Counted from the stretch's first letter, positions 37,747-54,265 are shown. The stretch is DNA of 64,000 nucleotides from Aquipseudomonas alcaligenes NBRC 14159 (GCF_000467105.1 NZ_BATI01000010.1:1-64000); one strand, 5' to 3'. Translations and numbers: made by a program. Notes: generated from the sequence alone by a model not told the origin.

Positions 37747-38766
37747 ATGAAGAACGTCAGCACACTGCTTTCCGGCGCTGTTCTCGCAGTCGCCATCGGT
37801 AACGCCTTCGCCGCCGGCAGCCCCGGCGTGGAACACAATACCCAGGCCTTCCTCCAGGCTCTGGAAGCCGGCGGCGGCAAGCCGCTGGAAACCCTCAGCC
37901 CGCAGGACGCCCGCTCCGTGCTGGTCGGCGCCCAGGCCTCGGTCAAGGTCGATCTGTCCGGCGTTAGCGTGTCGGAGAAGACCATCCAGGCTGGCGGCCA
38001 ATCGATTCCGCTGACCATCGTCCGCCCCGAGGGCGTGAAGGGCGAGCTGCCGGTATTCATGTTCTTCCACGGCGGCGGCTGGGTGCTCGGCGACTACGCG
38101 ACCCACGCCCGCCTGATCCGCGACCTGGTGGTGAACTCCGGCGCCGTGGCCGTCTATGTCGGCTACACGCCGTCACCGGAAGCCCAGTATCCGACCGCCA
38201 TCGACCAGGCTTATGCGGCCACCCGCTGGGTCGGCGAACACGGCAAGGAAATCCAGGTCGACAGCTCGCGCCTGGCCGTGGCCGGCAACAGCGTCGGCGG
38301 CAACATGGCCGCCGTCGTGGCGCTGAAAGCCAAGGAAGCGGGCACACCCAAGCTGAGTTTCCAGCTGCTGCTGTGGCCGGTGACCGATGCCAACCTGGAA
38401 ACCGCTTCCTACAACCAGTTCGCCCAGGGCCACTTCCTGACCAAGCCGCTGATGAAATGGTTCTGGGACAACTACACCACCGACCCGAAGCAGCGCGCCG
38501 AGCGCTTTGCCTCGCCGCTGCAGGCCACCACCGAGCAGCTCAAGGGCCTGCCGCCGGCCCTGGTGCAGACCGCCGAGTTCGACGTGCTGCGTGACGAGGG
38601 CGAGGCCTATGCACGCAAACTGGACGCCGCCGGCGTCACCGTCACCGCGGTGCGCTACAACGGCATGATCCACGACTACGGCCTGCTCAACCCGCTGGCG
38701 CATATCCCGGCCGTGCAGGCCGCCCTGCGCCAAGCCGGTGCCGAGCTGAAGCAGCACCTGCAATAA
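37747..38766 (+). CDS. Exported alpha/beta hydrolase, hormone-sensitive-lipase family
   Basis: A 339-aa esterase. A signal peptide (MKNVSTLLSGAVLAVAIGNAFA) precedes the oxyanion motif HGGGW at 108-112, the nucleophile elbow GNSVGG with Ser182 (family form GDSAGG), Asp in AEFDVLRDEG and His in MIHDYG. Its function is probably carboxylesterase in the periplasm. It lies 65 bp after ohr with no clear terminator between, so it may be read with ohr. A terminator follows. Confidence 0.88.
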   Translation: MKNVSTLLSGAVLAVAIGNAFAAGSPGVEHNTQAFLQALEAGGGKPLETLSPQDARSVLVGAQASVKVDLSGVSVSEKTIQAGGQSIPLTIVRPEGVKGELPVFMFFHGGGWVLGDYATHARLIRDLVVNSGAVAVYVGYTPSPEAQYPTAIDQAYAATRWVGEHGKEIQVDSSRLAVAGNSVGGNMAAVVALKAKEAGTPKLSFQLLLWPVTDANLETASYNQFAQGHFLTKPLMKWFWDNYTTDPKQRAERFASPLQATTEQLKGLPPALVQTAEFDVLRDEGEAYARKLDAAGVTVTAVRYNGMIHDYGLLNPLAHIPAVQAALRQAGAELKQHLQ

Positions 38767-38784
38767 CCCGGCAGGCGGAAACGA

Positions 38785-38816
38785 AGAAGCCCCGGCATAC
38801 CGGGGCTTCTTTTATT
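38785..38816. terminator. Bidirectional terminator after the esterase gene
   Basis: The stem GAAGCCCCGG/CCGGGGCTTC with loop CATA is followed by TTTTATT on plus. It separates the esterase from the convergent NIF3-like gene. Confidence 0.85.
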
Positions 38817-38824
38817 GGGGATGA

Positions 38825-39142
38825 TCAGAATTGCAGGTCGGACAGCCGCCACACATCGAACGCCGGCGTCTCGTAGGGATGGGCCTTCTTCATGGCCTTG
38901 ACCGTGTCGTGGATCAGCTCATCGGCCACCACCAGTTCCACCTTCCACTCGGCGACTTCCTCGACCTGGCCCGGCTGACCGATGAACGGCTCACTGCCGG
39001 CCAGCGGGCGGAACTGGCCCTGGCCCAGGGTCTGCCAGCAACAGCTGTCGTAATGCCCGACGCGTCCGGCACCCGCCGCGAAGATGGCGGCCTTCACTTC
39101 GTCCAGGTGGCTCTCCGGCACATAGAAACAGAATTTGTACAT
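38825..39142 (-). CDS. NIF3-like / YqfO-family small protein
   Basis: A 105-aa protein matching the PII-like insert of NIF3/YqfO proteins (COG3323 type). Motif: MYKFCFYVPESHLDEVKAAIFAAGAGRVGHYDSCCW, then GSEPFIGQPGQVEEVAEWKVELVV, and AHPYETPAFDVWRL. A free-standing version of this domain is common in pseudomonads; function is unknown. Start at 39142 has GGAGGGG upstream. Confidence 0.88.
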   Translation of the reverse strand: MYKFCFYVPESHLDEVKAAIFAAGAGRVGHYDSCCWQTLGQGQFRPLAGSEPFIGQPGQVEEVAEWKVELVVADELIHDTVKAMKKAHPYETPAFDVWRLSDLQF

Positions 39143-39314
39143 CCAGCCCCTCCGAGCTTCGACGAATACAGCGGCCTGAGCCGCACTGCCAAGGCGATAA
39201 TGGCATTCTGCCTTATCAGCCTCGTGCGGCCTAGTTCGCAACTCTGCATTGGAGTCCCTGGAGGGCTAATCGTCCATTTACCGGATAGAGCCTTTAGCCA
39301 TAAGACAGAGGGTC

Positions 39315-39584
39315 TTAATCACCCTTTGCGAAACGGCGCCAGCGTGCTCTCAGACCCTCGGCAGGCGGACTGTGGCTGCCATCGCAATAGGGCAGGCGCC
39401 GCGACAGGCCGCAACGACAGAGCAGCACGAACTGCTGGCGCACGGGCGCAAGACGCAGCCCTTCGGCGCATCCTGGAGAACAGTCGGGAAGCACGGGCGA
39501 GCGCCCGCAGCGGCACAGCAGATGGGTCTCGCCGGGGTTGACCTGGCGGACTTCGGGAAGCTTGGGATCTTGCGGGTCTGACAC
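39315..39584 (-). CDS. Twin-motif CDGSH iron-sulfur protein
   Basis: An 89-aa protein with two CDGSH-like sites. The second (C56-R-C58...C67-D-G-S-H71) is the canonical 3Cys-1His [2Fe-2S] site. In the first (C24-R-C26...C35-S-P-G-C39) the fourth ligand position is Cys39 instead of His, so an all-cysteine site is predicted. GTG at 39584 is chosen because GAGAGG precedes it; an ATG at 39611 in the same frame is the alternative. Role may be electron transfer or cluster delivery; not known. Confidence 0.82.
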   Translation of the reverse strand: MSDPQDPKLPEVRQVNPGETHLLCRCGRSPVLPDCSPGCAEGLRLAPVRQQFVLLCRCGLSRRLPYCDGSHSPPAEGLRARWRRFAKGD

Positions 39585-39610
39585 TAAAGCCCTCTCCCGC
39601 CCTCCGGGCA

Positions 39611-39634
39611 CCCTCTCCCATCGCTGGGAGAGGG
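39611..39634 (-). repeat. Hairpin repeat between purL and the CDGSH gene
   Basis: CCCTCTCCCA/TGGGAGAGGG with loop TCGC is a perfect 10-bp stem of a type common in intergenic DNA of many bacteria. It may act as a weak terminator or mRNA-stabilising end of purL; no T-run is seen. Confidence 0.5.
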
Positions 39635-39647
39635 GTGACGGCCGGTG

Positions 39648-45176
<5,529 letters not shown>

Positions 45177-45180
<4 letters not shown>

Positions 45181-45662
45181 CGATCGCCGTTACGCCGCGC
45201 CTTGAAGAAGGCGCTGAGCATTTCGCTGCACTCCTGCGCCAGCACCCCGCCCTCGATCAACACCCGGTGGTTGAGGAAGTCCTGACTGAAGAACTGCCCG
45301 CGGCTGACCGCCACCCCGGCCTTGGGCTCGGTGGTGCCGTAGACCACCCGAGCGATGCGCGAATGCACGATCAACCCCGCGCACATGCTGCAGGGCTCCA
45401 GGGTAACGTACAGGGTGCTGCCGGGCAGCCGGTAGTTCTGCACGGCGGCAGCGGCGGCGCGGATCGCCACCATCTCGGCATGGGCACTGGGGTCACTGGT
45501 GGAGATCGGGCAGTTGAAGCCACGCCCGATCACCTCGCCGTCCTGCACCAGCACGGCGCCCACCGGTACTTCGCCGCGTTCGGCACCTTGGCGGGCCAGC
45601 TCCATGGCCTCGCGCATAAAGCGCTCATCCTGGCTGCGGTCGATGATCTTCGGTTGGCGCAT
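45177..45662 (-). CDS. tadA: tRNA-specific adenosine deaminase TadA
   Basis: A 161-aa zinc deaminase that makes inosine at position 34 of tRNA-Arg(ACG). The zinc/catalytic motifs HAEM (61-64; Glu63) and PCSMC (90-94) are present, with preceding EVPVGAVLVQDGEVIG. Start at 45662 shares its A with the TGA of the multicopper oxidase gene (TGATG), so the two are translationally coupled; the frame is open to 45731 but into the oxidase. Convergent with mltF. Confidence 0.96.
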
Positions 45663-47044
45663 CAGACCACCTCGATAGCGGCCATCAGGCCGGTTTCCAT
45701 ATGGTCGATCACGTGGCAGTGGAACATCCACACCCCCGGATTATCGGCGACGAAGGCGATGCGCGCCGTCTCGTTCTTGCCCAGCAGGTAGGTGTCGGTG
45801 AAGTACGGCACGATGTCCTTGCGGTCCGAATCCAGCACCTTGAAGCTCATGCCGTGCAGATGAATCGGGTGCTGGTACTGCGCCATGTTGCGCAGCACGA
45901 AGATGTAATGCCCACCCTGCCTGAGGCTGGCAATGGGCCGCTCGGCACAGCGTTTGTCGTTGATGTCCCAGGCCTGGCCGTTGATCTGCCAGTACTTGTA
46001 GCTGCCGCCCTGACTCACGTCGCCGGACAGCGCGGCGGCCCACTCGAAGTTGAAACGCAAGGTCTCGGCGCGCGCCAGATCCGGCTCGGCCAGCGGGTTG
46101 GCCGGCAGCGCCGGCGGCCAGTCGCCAGCGCCCTCGGCACTGGCCACGCTCCGGATCGTGGCGAGGCGCAGCGGGCCGTTGCGCAGCGGCAGCTCGGCAC
46201 CGGCAGCCGGCACCTTAAGCGCCAAATCCAGGCGCATGCCCGGGCCCAGCCAGTAATCCTTGCCCAGCGGCCGCGGCGCCACGGGATTGCCATCCAGCGC
46301 ATAGATGCGCGCCTCGCCACCCGGCAGGTTGAGGCGGTAGGTGATGGTGTTGTCGACGTTGATCAGGCGCAAGCGCACCACCTGACCGGCTGGCAGCTCC
46401 AGGGTCGGGTTGGGCACGCCGTTGATGCTCGACAGACGCCCGCGCGTACCTTCGCGCGCGGCCTGGCGCGGCACCAGAAACTCGGTGAAGGCACCCTGCT
46501 CGTCCACATGCCAGGTCTTCAGGCACAACGTGCGCTCATGAACGAAGCCGCTCGGCTCACGCTCCTCGACGATCAGCGGACCGACCAGACCACGCCCCAG
46601 TTGCTCGTGGCTGGCGGTGTGCGGGTGATACCAGTAGCTGCCAGCGTCCGGGCAGATGAAGTCGTAATCGAAGAACTCGCCAGGCTTGACCGGCAGCTGC
46701 GACACATAGGGCACGCCGTCCATCTCCAGCGGCAGGCGGATACCGTGCCAGTGGATGGTGGTTTCCACCTCCAGCCGGTTGATGAAACGCACGCGCAGGC
46801 GCTCACCCTGCCGGCAGCGCAGCTCCAGGCCTGGCGCCTGGCCACCATAGGCCCAGGCCGGGGTAACCCGGCCCGGCACCAGCTCCAGGTCCAGCGGCGC
46901 GGCGATCAGTTCGTAGTCGTGGGTCGCCACATTCTCCGGACGGCCCAGCCAGTAGCGCACGCCACCGGCGCCAAGGCCGGCCACACCCAGCCCGGCGATG
47001 CCGGCAAGTATCTGTCTGCGGGTAAAGGCCATCATCATCCCCAT
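45662..47044 (-). CDS. Exported multicopper oxidase
   Basis: A 460-aa copper oxidase. A twin-arginine signal (MAFTRRQILAGIAGLGVAGLGAGG) exports it folded. Copper ligand blocks in order: TTIHWHGIRLP, SYWYHPHTASHEQLGRGLVGPLIV, PIHLHGMSFKVLD and HCHVIDHMETGLMA (type 1 Cys-His with Met). Cuproredoxin-like domains fill the rest. It resembles the CopA/SufI-like family: roles in copper tolerance or phenol oxidation are possible. Four in-frame ATGs lie at 47044-47032, so the start is uncertain by a few codons. Overlaps tadA by one base. Confidence 0.9.
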   Translation of the reverse strand: MGMMMAFTRRQILAGIAGLGVAGLGAGGVRYWLGRPENVATHDYELIAAPLDLELVPGRVTPAWAYGGQAPGLELRCRQGERLRVRFINRLEVETTIHWHGIRLPLEMDGVPYVSQLPVKPGEFFDYDFICPDAGSYWYHPHTASHEQLGRGLVGPLIVEEREPSGFVHERTLCLKTWHVDEQGAFTEFLVPRQAAREGTRGRLSSINGVPNPTLELPAGQVVRLRLINVDNTITYRLNLPGGEARIYALDGNPVAPRPLGKDYWLGPGMRLDLALKVPAAGAELPLRNGPLRLATIRSVASAEGAGDWPPALPANPLAEPDLARAETLRFNFEWAAALSGDVSQGGSYKYWQINGQAWDINDKRCAERPIASLRQGGHYIFVLRNMAQYQHPIHLHGMSFKVLDSDRKDIVPYFTDTYLLGKNETARIAFVADNPGVWMFHCHVIDHMETGLMAAIEVV

Positions 47045-47121
47045 CGGCCAGGTATTTGCGACATCTTCTCATTACCAGCGCAGTGCGGCGAGTCGCAGAT
47101 TGCCGCAGGCAGAAACGACAA

Positions 47122-47139
47122 GGGCAGCTCGCGCTGCCC
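47122..47139 (-). terminator. Hairpin after guaA
   Basis: GGGCAGC/GCTGCCC with loop TCGC, then TTGTCG on the minus strand. The T-tract is weak, but the location, 20 bases past the guaA stop, fits. Confidence 0.5.
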
Positions 47140-47159
47140 CTGTTCACGCCTTCAGGCGC

Positions 47160-48737
47160 TTATTCCCACTCGATGGTCGCCGGCGGCTTGCTCGACACGT
47201 CGTAGGTGACGCGGGAGATGCCCTCGATCTCGTTGATGATGCGGTTGGAGACCTTCTCCAGCAGCTCGTAGGGCAGGTGCGCCCAGCGTGCGGTCATGAA
47301 GTCGATGGTTTCCACGGCGCGCAGGGCGACGACCCAGGCGTAGCGACGGCCGTCGCCGACCACGCCAACCGATTTCACCGGCTGGAACACCACGAAGGCC
47401 TGGCTGGTCTTGTGGTACCAGTCGAAGTTGCGCAGCTCTTCGATGAAGATGTGGTCGGCCAGACGCAGCAGGTCGGCGTACTCCTTCTTCACCTCGCCGA
47501 GGATACGCACGCCCAGGCCCGGGCCCGGGAACGGGTGGCGGTAGACCATGTCGTAGGGCAGGCCCAGCTCCAGGCCGATCTTGCGCACCTCGTCCTTGAA
47601 CAGCTCGCGCAGCGGCTCGACCAGCTTGAACTGCATGTCCTCCGGCAGGCCGCCGACGTTATGGTGCGACTTGATCACGTGGGCCTTGCCGGTCTTGGCG
47701 CCGGCCGACTCGATCACGTCCGGGTAGATGGTGCCCTGGGCGAGGAACTTCACGTCCTGCAGCTTGGTGGCTTCCTGGTCGAACACTTCGATGAAGGTGC
47801 GACCGATGATCTTGCGCTTCTCTTCCGGGTCGGACACGCCGGCCAGGCGACCGAGGAACAGGTCTTCGGCGTTGGCGCGGATCACCTTGACGCCCATGTT
47901 CTCGGCGAACATGGCCATCACCTGGTCGCCTTCCTGATGACGCAGCAGGCCGTTGTCGACGAACACGCAGGTCAGCTGGTCGCCGATGGCCTTGTGCAGC
48001 AGGGCTGCGACCACCGAGGAGTCGACGCCGCCGGACAGGCCCAGCAGCACCTTGGAGGAGCCCACCTGGGCACGCACGGTGGCGATGGCGTCGTCGACGA
48101 TGTTGGCCGGGGTCCACAGCGCTGCGCAGCCGCAGATATCGAGGATGAAGCGCGAGAGGATGCGCCCGCCCTGCTTGGTGTGGGTCACTTCCGGGTGGAA
48201 CTGCACGCCGTAGTAGGCGCGGCTGTCGTCAGCCATGGCGGCGATCGGGCAGCTCGGGGTACTGGCCAGGATGTGGAAGCCGGCGGGCATGGCGGTGACC
48301 TTGTCGCCGTGGCTCATCCACACGTCCAGACCGAGCACGCCGTCGGTATCCACATGGTCTTCGATGCCGTCGAGCAGGCGCGCCTTGCCGACGATATCGA
48401 CGCGGGCATAGCCGAACTCGCGCAGGTCGGAACCTTCCACCTTGCCGCCGAGCTGCTCGGCCATGGTCTGCATGCCATAGCAAATACCGAAGATCGGCAC
48501 GTTCAGGTCAAACACCGCCTGCGGCGCGCGCGGGCTGCCCGCCTCGTGCACCGACTCCGGACCACCGGCGAGGATGATGCCGCGCGGGGCGAAGGCGCGA
48601 ATGGCGGCGTCTTCCATGTCGAACGGATGGATCTCGCAGTACACGCCGATTTCGCGCACACGGCGGGCGATCAGCTGGGTGTACTGGGAACCGAAGTCCA
48701 GAATGAGGATGCGGTGGGCGTGAATGTCGTGGGCCAT
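47160..48737 (-). CDS. guaA: GMP synthase (glutamine-hydrolysing)
   Basis: A 525-aa enzyme that aminates XMP to GMP. The N-terminal class I amidotransferase domain has nucleophile Cys in [17 protein letters not shown] and His/Glu in FHPEVTHT; the ATP-pyrophosphatase domain has the P-loop [10 protein letters not shown]-terminal dimerisation domain ends [17 protein letters not shown]. Follows guaB on the same strand across a 77-bp gap with a strong hairpin, so guaBA is an operon with possible intercistronic control. Confidence 0.97.
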   Translation of the reverse strand: MAHDIHAHRILILDFGSQYTQLIARRVREIGVYCEIHPFDMEDAAIRAFAPRGIILAGGPESVHEAGSPRAPQAVFDLNVPIFGICYGMQTMAEQLGGKVEGSDLREFGYARVDIVGKARLLDGIEDHVDTDGVLGLDVWMSHGDKVTAMPAGFHILASTPSCPIAAMADDSRAYYGVQFHPEVTHTKQGGRILSRFILDICGCAALWTPANIVDDAIATVRAQVGSSKVLLGLSGGVDSSVVAALLHKAIGDQLTCVFVDNGLLRHQEGDQVMAMFAENMGVKVIRANAEDLFLGRLAGVSDPEEKRKIIGRTFIEVFDQEATKLQDVKFLAQGTIYPDVIESAGAKTGKAHVIKSHHNVGGLPEDMQFKLVEPLRELFKDEVRKIGLELGLPYDMVYRHPFPGPGLGVRILGEVKKEYADLLRLADHIFIEELRNFDWYHKTSQAFVVFQPVKSVGVVGDGRRYAWVVALRAVETIDFMTARWAHLPYELLEKVSNRIINEIEGISRVTYDVSSKPPATIEWE

Positions 48738-48766
48738 GGCCGTCTCTCGTAGCGGAATTCACAAAT

Positions 48767-48796
48767 GACACGGGGCTGATCAGTCAGCCCCGTGTC
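48767..48796 (-). terminator. 13-bp perfect hairpin between guaB and guaA
   Basis: GACACGGGGCTGA/TCAGCCCCGTGTC with loop TCAG; no T-run follows on the minus strand. It may slow or partly stop transcription, or act as an RNA processing/stability element setting the guaB:guaA ratio. Confidence 0.5.
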
Positions 48797-48814
48797 GAGT
48801 CAATGCAATGGACC

Positions 48815-50906
<2,092 letters not shown>

Positions 50907-51005
50907 GGACCAAGCCTGACATGGAAAGGCCGCGCAGCTTAATCGCGCCGACGCAGCGGTCAAGTGCGCCTATGGCCGACCGGACAAAGCCTTTATCATG
51001 CCGCC

Positions 51006-52385
51006 ATGCTCAATGATCCCTTCCAGCGCCTCGGTCTCGACCGCGAAGCGCTCAGCGTCAGCCAACTGAACAACCGCGCCCGCCTGCTGCTGGAGGACGT
51101 GTTCGCCCAGGTCTGGGTCGAAGGCGAAATCTCCAACCTGGCCAAGCCGGCTTCAGGCCACCTGTATTTCACCCTCAAGGACAGCCAGGCCCAGGTGCGC
51201 TGCGCGCTGTTCCGGCAGAACGCCGCCCGCGTGCGCCAGGCCCTGCGCGACGGCCTGGCGGTCAGGGTGCGCGGCAAGGTCTCGCTGTTCGAGGGGCGCG
51301 GCGACTACCAGCTGATCCTCGACACGGTCGAGCCGGCCGGCGATGGCGCCCTGCGCCTGGCCTTCGAGGCGCTCAAGGAAAAGCTCTCCGCCGAAGGTCT
51401 GTTTGCCAGCGAGCGCAAGCGCGCCCTGCCCGCCCACCCGCAGCGCATCGGTATCGTCAGCTCGCCCACCGGTGCGGTGATCCGCGACATCATCAGCGTA
51501 TTCCGCCGCCGTGCGCCGCAGGTGGCGCTGACCCTGATCCCTACCGCCGTGCAAGGCCGCGAGGCCACCGCGCAGATTGTCCGTGCCCTGCAGCTGGCCG
51601 ACCGCGCCGGCTTCGACGCGATCATCCTGGCGCGCGGCGGCGGCTCACTGGAGGACCTCTGGTGCTTCAACGAGGAAGCCGTGGCCCGCGCCGTGGCGGA
51701 CTGCGTCACGCCCATCGTCAGCGCCGTCGGCCATGAGACCGATGTGTCGATCAGCGACTTCGTCGCCGATGTGCGCGCGCCGACGCCATCGGCCGCCGCC
51801 GAGCTGCTGGCCCCGGACAGCTCCGATCTGCAGCGCCGCCTGGACAGCCTCAACCGTCGTCTGGCGCTCAGCCTGCGTAGCCGACTGAGCCGTGAACAAC
51901 TGCGCCTGGACGGCCTGGCCCGGCGCCTGCGCCACCCCGGCGAGCGCCTGCGCCAGCAGGCCCAGCGCCTGGACGACTTGGACATGCGCCTGCGCCGCGC
52001 CTTCGCCCAGCAGTCCACCAGTCGCCATGAGCGCCTCGCCCGCCTGGACGGCCGCCTGCACGCCCAGCACCCGGGCCGCGCCCTGGCCCTGCTGCGTCAG
52101 CGCCTGGACAGCCTGGGCGAACGCCTGCCACGCGCCATCGAACTGCAGCTACGCCAACAGCGCCAGCAGCTGGAAAATCTCGTGCAAACGCTGCATATCG
52201 TCAGCCCGCTGGCCACCCTTGGACGCGGTTACAGCATCCTCCTCGACGAGCGCGGCCAGGCCGTGCGCAGCGCCGCCCAGACCCGCCCCGGCCAGCGCCT
52301 CAAGGCGCGCCTAAGCGAGGGCGAGCTGGACGTGCGCGTCGAAGACAACCACCTGACTCCGGTCACCCTCTCGCTTCTGGACTGA
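51006..52385 (+). CDS. xseA: Exodeoxyribonuclease VII large subunit
   Basis: A 459-aa subunit of ExoVII, which degrades single-stranded DNA with XseB. The N-terminal OB-fold (about 20-115, VWVEGEISNLAKPASGHLYFTLKDSQAQVRCALFR) is followed by the catalytic region (RIGIVSSPTGAVIRDI, then ILARGGGSLEDLWCFNEE, and SAVGHETDVSISDFVADVRAPTPSAAAEL) and a long coiled coil (about 280-400). Start at 51006 gives MLNDPFQRLG, standard length. Followed closely by an M23 peptidase gene. Confidence 0.96.
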   Translation: MLNDPFQRLGLDREALSVSQLNNRARLLLEDVFAQVWVEGEISNLAKPASGHLYFTLKDSQAQVRCALFRQNAARVRQALRDGLAVRVRGKVSLFEGRGDYQLILDTVEPAGDGALRLAFEALKEKLSAEGLFASERKRALPAHPQRIGIVSSPTGAVIRDIISVFRRRAPQVALTLIPTAVQGREATAQIVRALQLADRAGFDAIILARGGGSLEDLWCFNEEAVARAVADCVTPIVSAVGHETDVSISDFVADVRAPTPSAAAELLAPDSSDLQRRLDSLNRRLALSLRSRLSREQLRLDGLARRLRHPGERLRQQAQRLDDLDMRLRRAFAQQSTSRHERLARLDGRLHAQHPGRALALLRQRLDSLGERLPRAIELQLRQQRQQLENLVQTLHIVSPLATLGRGYSILLDERGQAVRSAAQTRPGQRLKARLSEGELDVRVEDNHLTPVTLSLLD

Positions 52386-52388
52386 AAC

Positions 52389-53207
52389 GTGCGCCCGCTT
52401 ATCGCCCTGCTGCTCTGCCTCGCCCTGCCTGCACATGCGGAAGGCTTTATCACCCGCCTGCTGAACAAGCCGGTGCCCGGCGGCGTGGCGGTAGTCGACC
52501 TGGGCGAAGGCTCAAGCGCACCCCAGGCGCGCTACCAGGGCAAGCCGGTGCTGGTGGTCAAGGAAGAAGGCAGGCGCTGGATCGCCATCGTCGGCATCCC
52601 GCTGACGGTCAAGCCGGGCACGCAGCAGATCGAGGCGAACGGCCAGGCGCTGAGTTTCACAGTCGGCACCAAGTACTACCGCGAGCAGCGCATCACCCTG
52701 AAGAATCAGGAGCAGGTCAACCCGAGCCCGGCCAACCTCAAGCGCATCGAGCGCGAGCTGGCCGAACAGACCCGCGCCTACCAGCAGTTCAGCCCGCGCC
52801 AGCCAAGCAACCTGCTGTTCGACAAGCCGGTCGACGGCCCGCTGTCCTCGCCCTTCGGCCTGCGCCGCTTCTTCAATGGCGAGGAACGCAATCCGCACTC
52901 CGGCCTGGACTTCGCCGTGGGCGCCGGCACGCCGATCAAGGCGCCGGCAGCCGGCAAGGTGACACTGATTGGCGACTACTTCTTCAATGGCAAGACGGTG
53001 TTCGTCGACCATGGCCAGGGCCTGATCAGCATGTTCTGTCACCTGTCCAAGGTCGATGTGCAGCTGGGCCAGGAGCTGCCGCGCGGCGGCGTGCTCGGCC
53101 GCGTCGGCGCTACCGGCCGCGCAACCGGGCCGCACATGCACTGGAACGTCAGCCTGAACGACGCACGGGTCGATCCGGCGATCTTTATCGGCGCATTCAA
53201 GCCCTGA
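52389..53207 (+). CDS. M23 family metallopeptidase, exported
   Basis: A 272-aa peptidase. The GTG at 52389 lies 3 bases past the xseA stop and begins a signal peptide, MRPLIALLLCLALPAHA. The C-terminal M23 (LytM) domain has the zinc motifs HSGLDFAVGAGTP (His, Asp) and TGPHMHWNV (H-x-H); ISMFCHLSKVDV carries the conserved His. All metal ligands are present, so it can be an active peptidoglycan endopeptidase. No coiled-coil regulator domain. Likely co-transcribed with xseA. Confidence 0.92.
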   Translation: MRPLIALLLCLALPAHAEGFITRLLNKPVPGGVAVVDLGEGSSAPQARYQGKPVLVVKEEGRRWIAIVGIPLTVKPGTQQIEANGQALSFTVGTKYYREQRITLKNQEQVNPSPANLKRIERELAEQTRAYQQFSPRQPSNLLFDKPVDGPLSSPFGLRRFFNGEERNPHSGLDFAVGAGTPIKAPAAGKVTLIGDYFFNGKTVFVDHGQGLISMFCHLSKVDVQLGQELPRGGVLGRVGATGRATGPHMHWNVSLNDARVDPAIFIGAFKP

Positions 53208-53308
53208 ACACGACGCAGGATGTTCGCGTATAACTGGCGGCTACCCGCTGATCGCCCTGTGTGACCCGCTGTAATGGCCATCGGCATCGTCCCCGACCAG
53301 GAGCCACA

Positions 53309-53977
53309 ATGATCATCGTCCACCACCTGAACAACTCGCGCTCGCAGCGCATCCTCTGGCTGCTCGAAGAACTGGGCGTGGAGTACCGCATCCAGCGCTA
53401 TGAGCGCGACCCCAAAACCATGCTCGCCCCGCCAGAGCTGCGCGCGGTGCACCCGTTGGGCAAGTCACCGGTGATCAGCGACGGCGAGCTGACCCTAGCC
53501 GAATCCGGCGCCATCATCGACTACCTGGCCAACCGCTACGGCCAGGAGCTGCTGCCGCCGGCCGGCAGCCCCGAGCGCCTGCGCTGCAACTACTGGCTGC
53601 ACTATGCGGAAGGCTCGGCCATGCCGCCCCTGTTGCTCAAGCTGGTGTTCGACAAGGTGGAAAGCAGCCCGATGCCCTTCTTCATCAAGCCGATCGCCCG
53701 TGGCATTGCACAGAAGGTCAAGCGCGCACTGATCAACCCGCAGCTGCAGCTGCACCTGGACTACCTGGAAGGCGAACTGGGCAAGAGCACTTGGTTCGCC
53801 GGCGAGGCCTTCAGCGCCGCCGACATCCAGATGAGCTTCCCGCTGGAGGCCGCAACCTCGCGCGGCGGCCTGGATGGCAGCCGGCCACGACTCAAGGCCT
53901 TCCTCGAGCGCATCCATGCCCGTCCGGCCTACCGCCGCGCCCTGGAAAAGGGTGGCGATTACGCCTACGCCAACTGA
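53309..53977 (+). CDS. Glutathione S-transferase
   Basis: A 222-aa GST: thioredoxin-like N-domain (MIIVHHLNNSRSQRILWLLEELGVEYRI, with Ser/Arg in the active-site region and the HPLGKSPVISDGELTLAESGAIIDYL substrate/GSH loop) and helical C-domain ending with the WFAGEAFSAADIQMSFPLE motif. The start at 53309 has GGAG 5 bases upstream. It probably conjugates or reduces electrophiles; substrate is not known. Monocistronic. Confidence 0.9.
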   Translation: MIIVHHLNNSRSQRILWLLEELGVEYRIQRYERDPKTMLAPPELRAVHPLGKSPVISDGELTLAESGAIIDYLANRYGQELLPPAGSPERLRCNYWLHYAEGSAMPPLLLKLVFDKVESSPMPFFIKPIARGIAQKVKRALINPQLQLHLDYLEGELGKSTWFAGEAFSAADIQMSFPLEAATSRGGLDGSRPRLKAFLERIHARPAYRRALEKGGDYAYAN

Positions 53978-54153
53978 GACCGCCATCTGCCACTGATGCC
54001 GGCCAGCCGCCGGCGTCGGGGCAATAGCCGGCGACAGGGCCGCCCCGGACAGAAACGCCTCGCAATTCAGTCGCAGAAAAATCTGAAAGACTGGCAGTTA
54101 TTCCTGCAAATCCGACAAAAGAGCAATAAATCACCGTTTTCCCAGCAAGGCTT

Positions 54154-54186
54154 GCCAGCTTTAACCTATAGCTTTAGGGTTGGCAG
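54154..54186 (+). promoter_or_regulatory. Imperfect inverted repeat before the leader ORF
   Basis: TGCCAGCTTTAA and TTAGGGTTGGCA pair over 12 positions with three wobble pairs and a 9-base loop. The right arm contains the AGGG ribosome site of the frame at 54188, so the structure could mask it or serve as an operator. Confidence 0.4.
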
Positions 54187-54187
54187 T

Positions 54188-54265
54188 ATGAATATCGCCC
54201 ATACCCTCATTCTTCTGCGTCAGCACGCCTGCCAGCGCCTGGTCAGCCCGCGACTGCGTGGCTAA
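54188..54265 (+). CDS. Candidate leader peptide of leuA
   Basis: A 25-codon frame starting MNIAHTLILLRQHACQRL, with AGGG 8 bases upstream and a TAA at 54263. CTC-ATT-CTT-CTG at codons 7-10 encodes Leu-Ile-Leu-Leu, and five of 25 residues are Leu. Position 70 bp before leuA, a leucine-pathway gene, suggests a sensor of charged tRNA-Leu. Two of the Leu codons (CTC, CTT) are uncommon in this GC-rich, CTG-using DNA, which fits ribosome stalling. No good terminator hairpin was found, so the mechanism is open. Confidence 0.45.
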   Translation: MNIAHTLILLRQHACQRLVSPRLRG

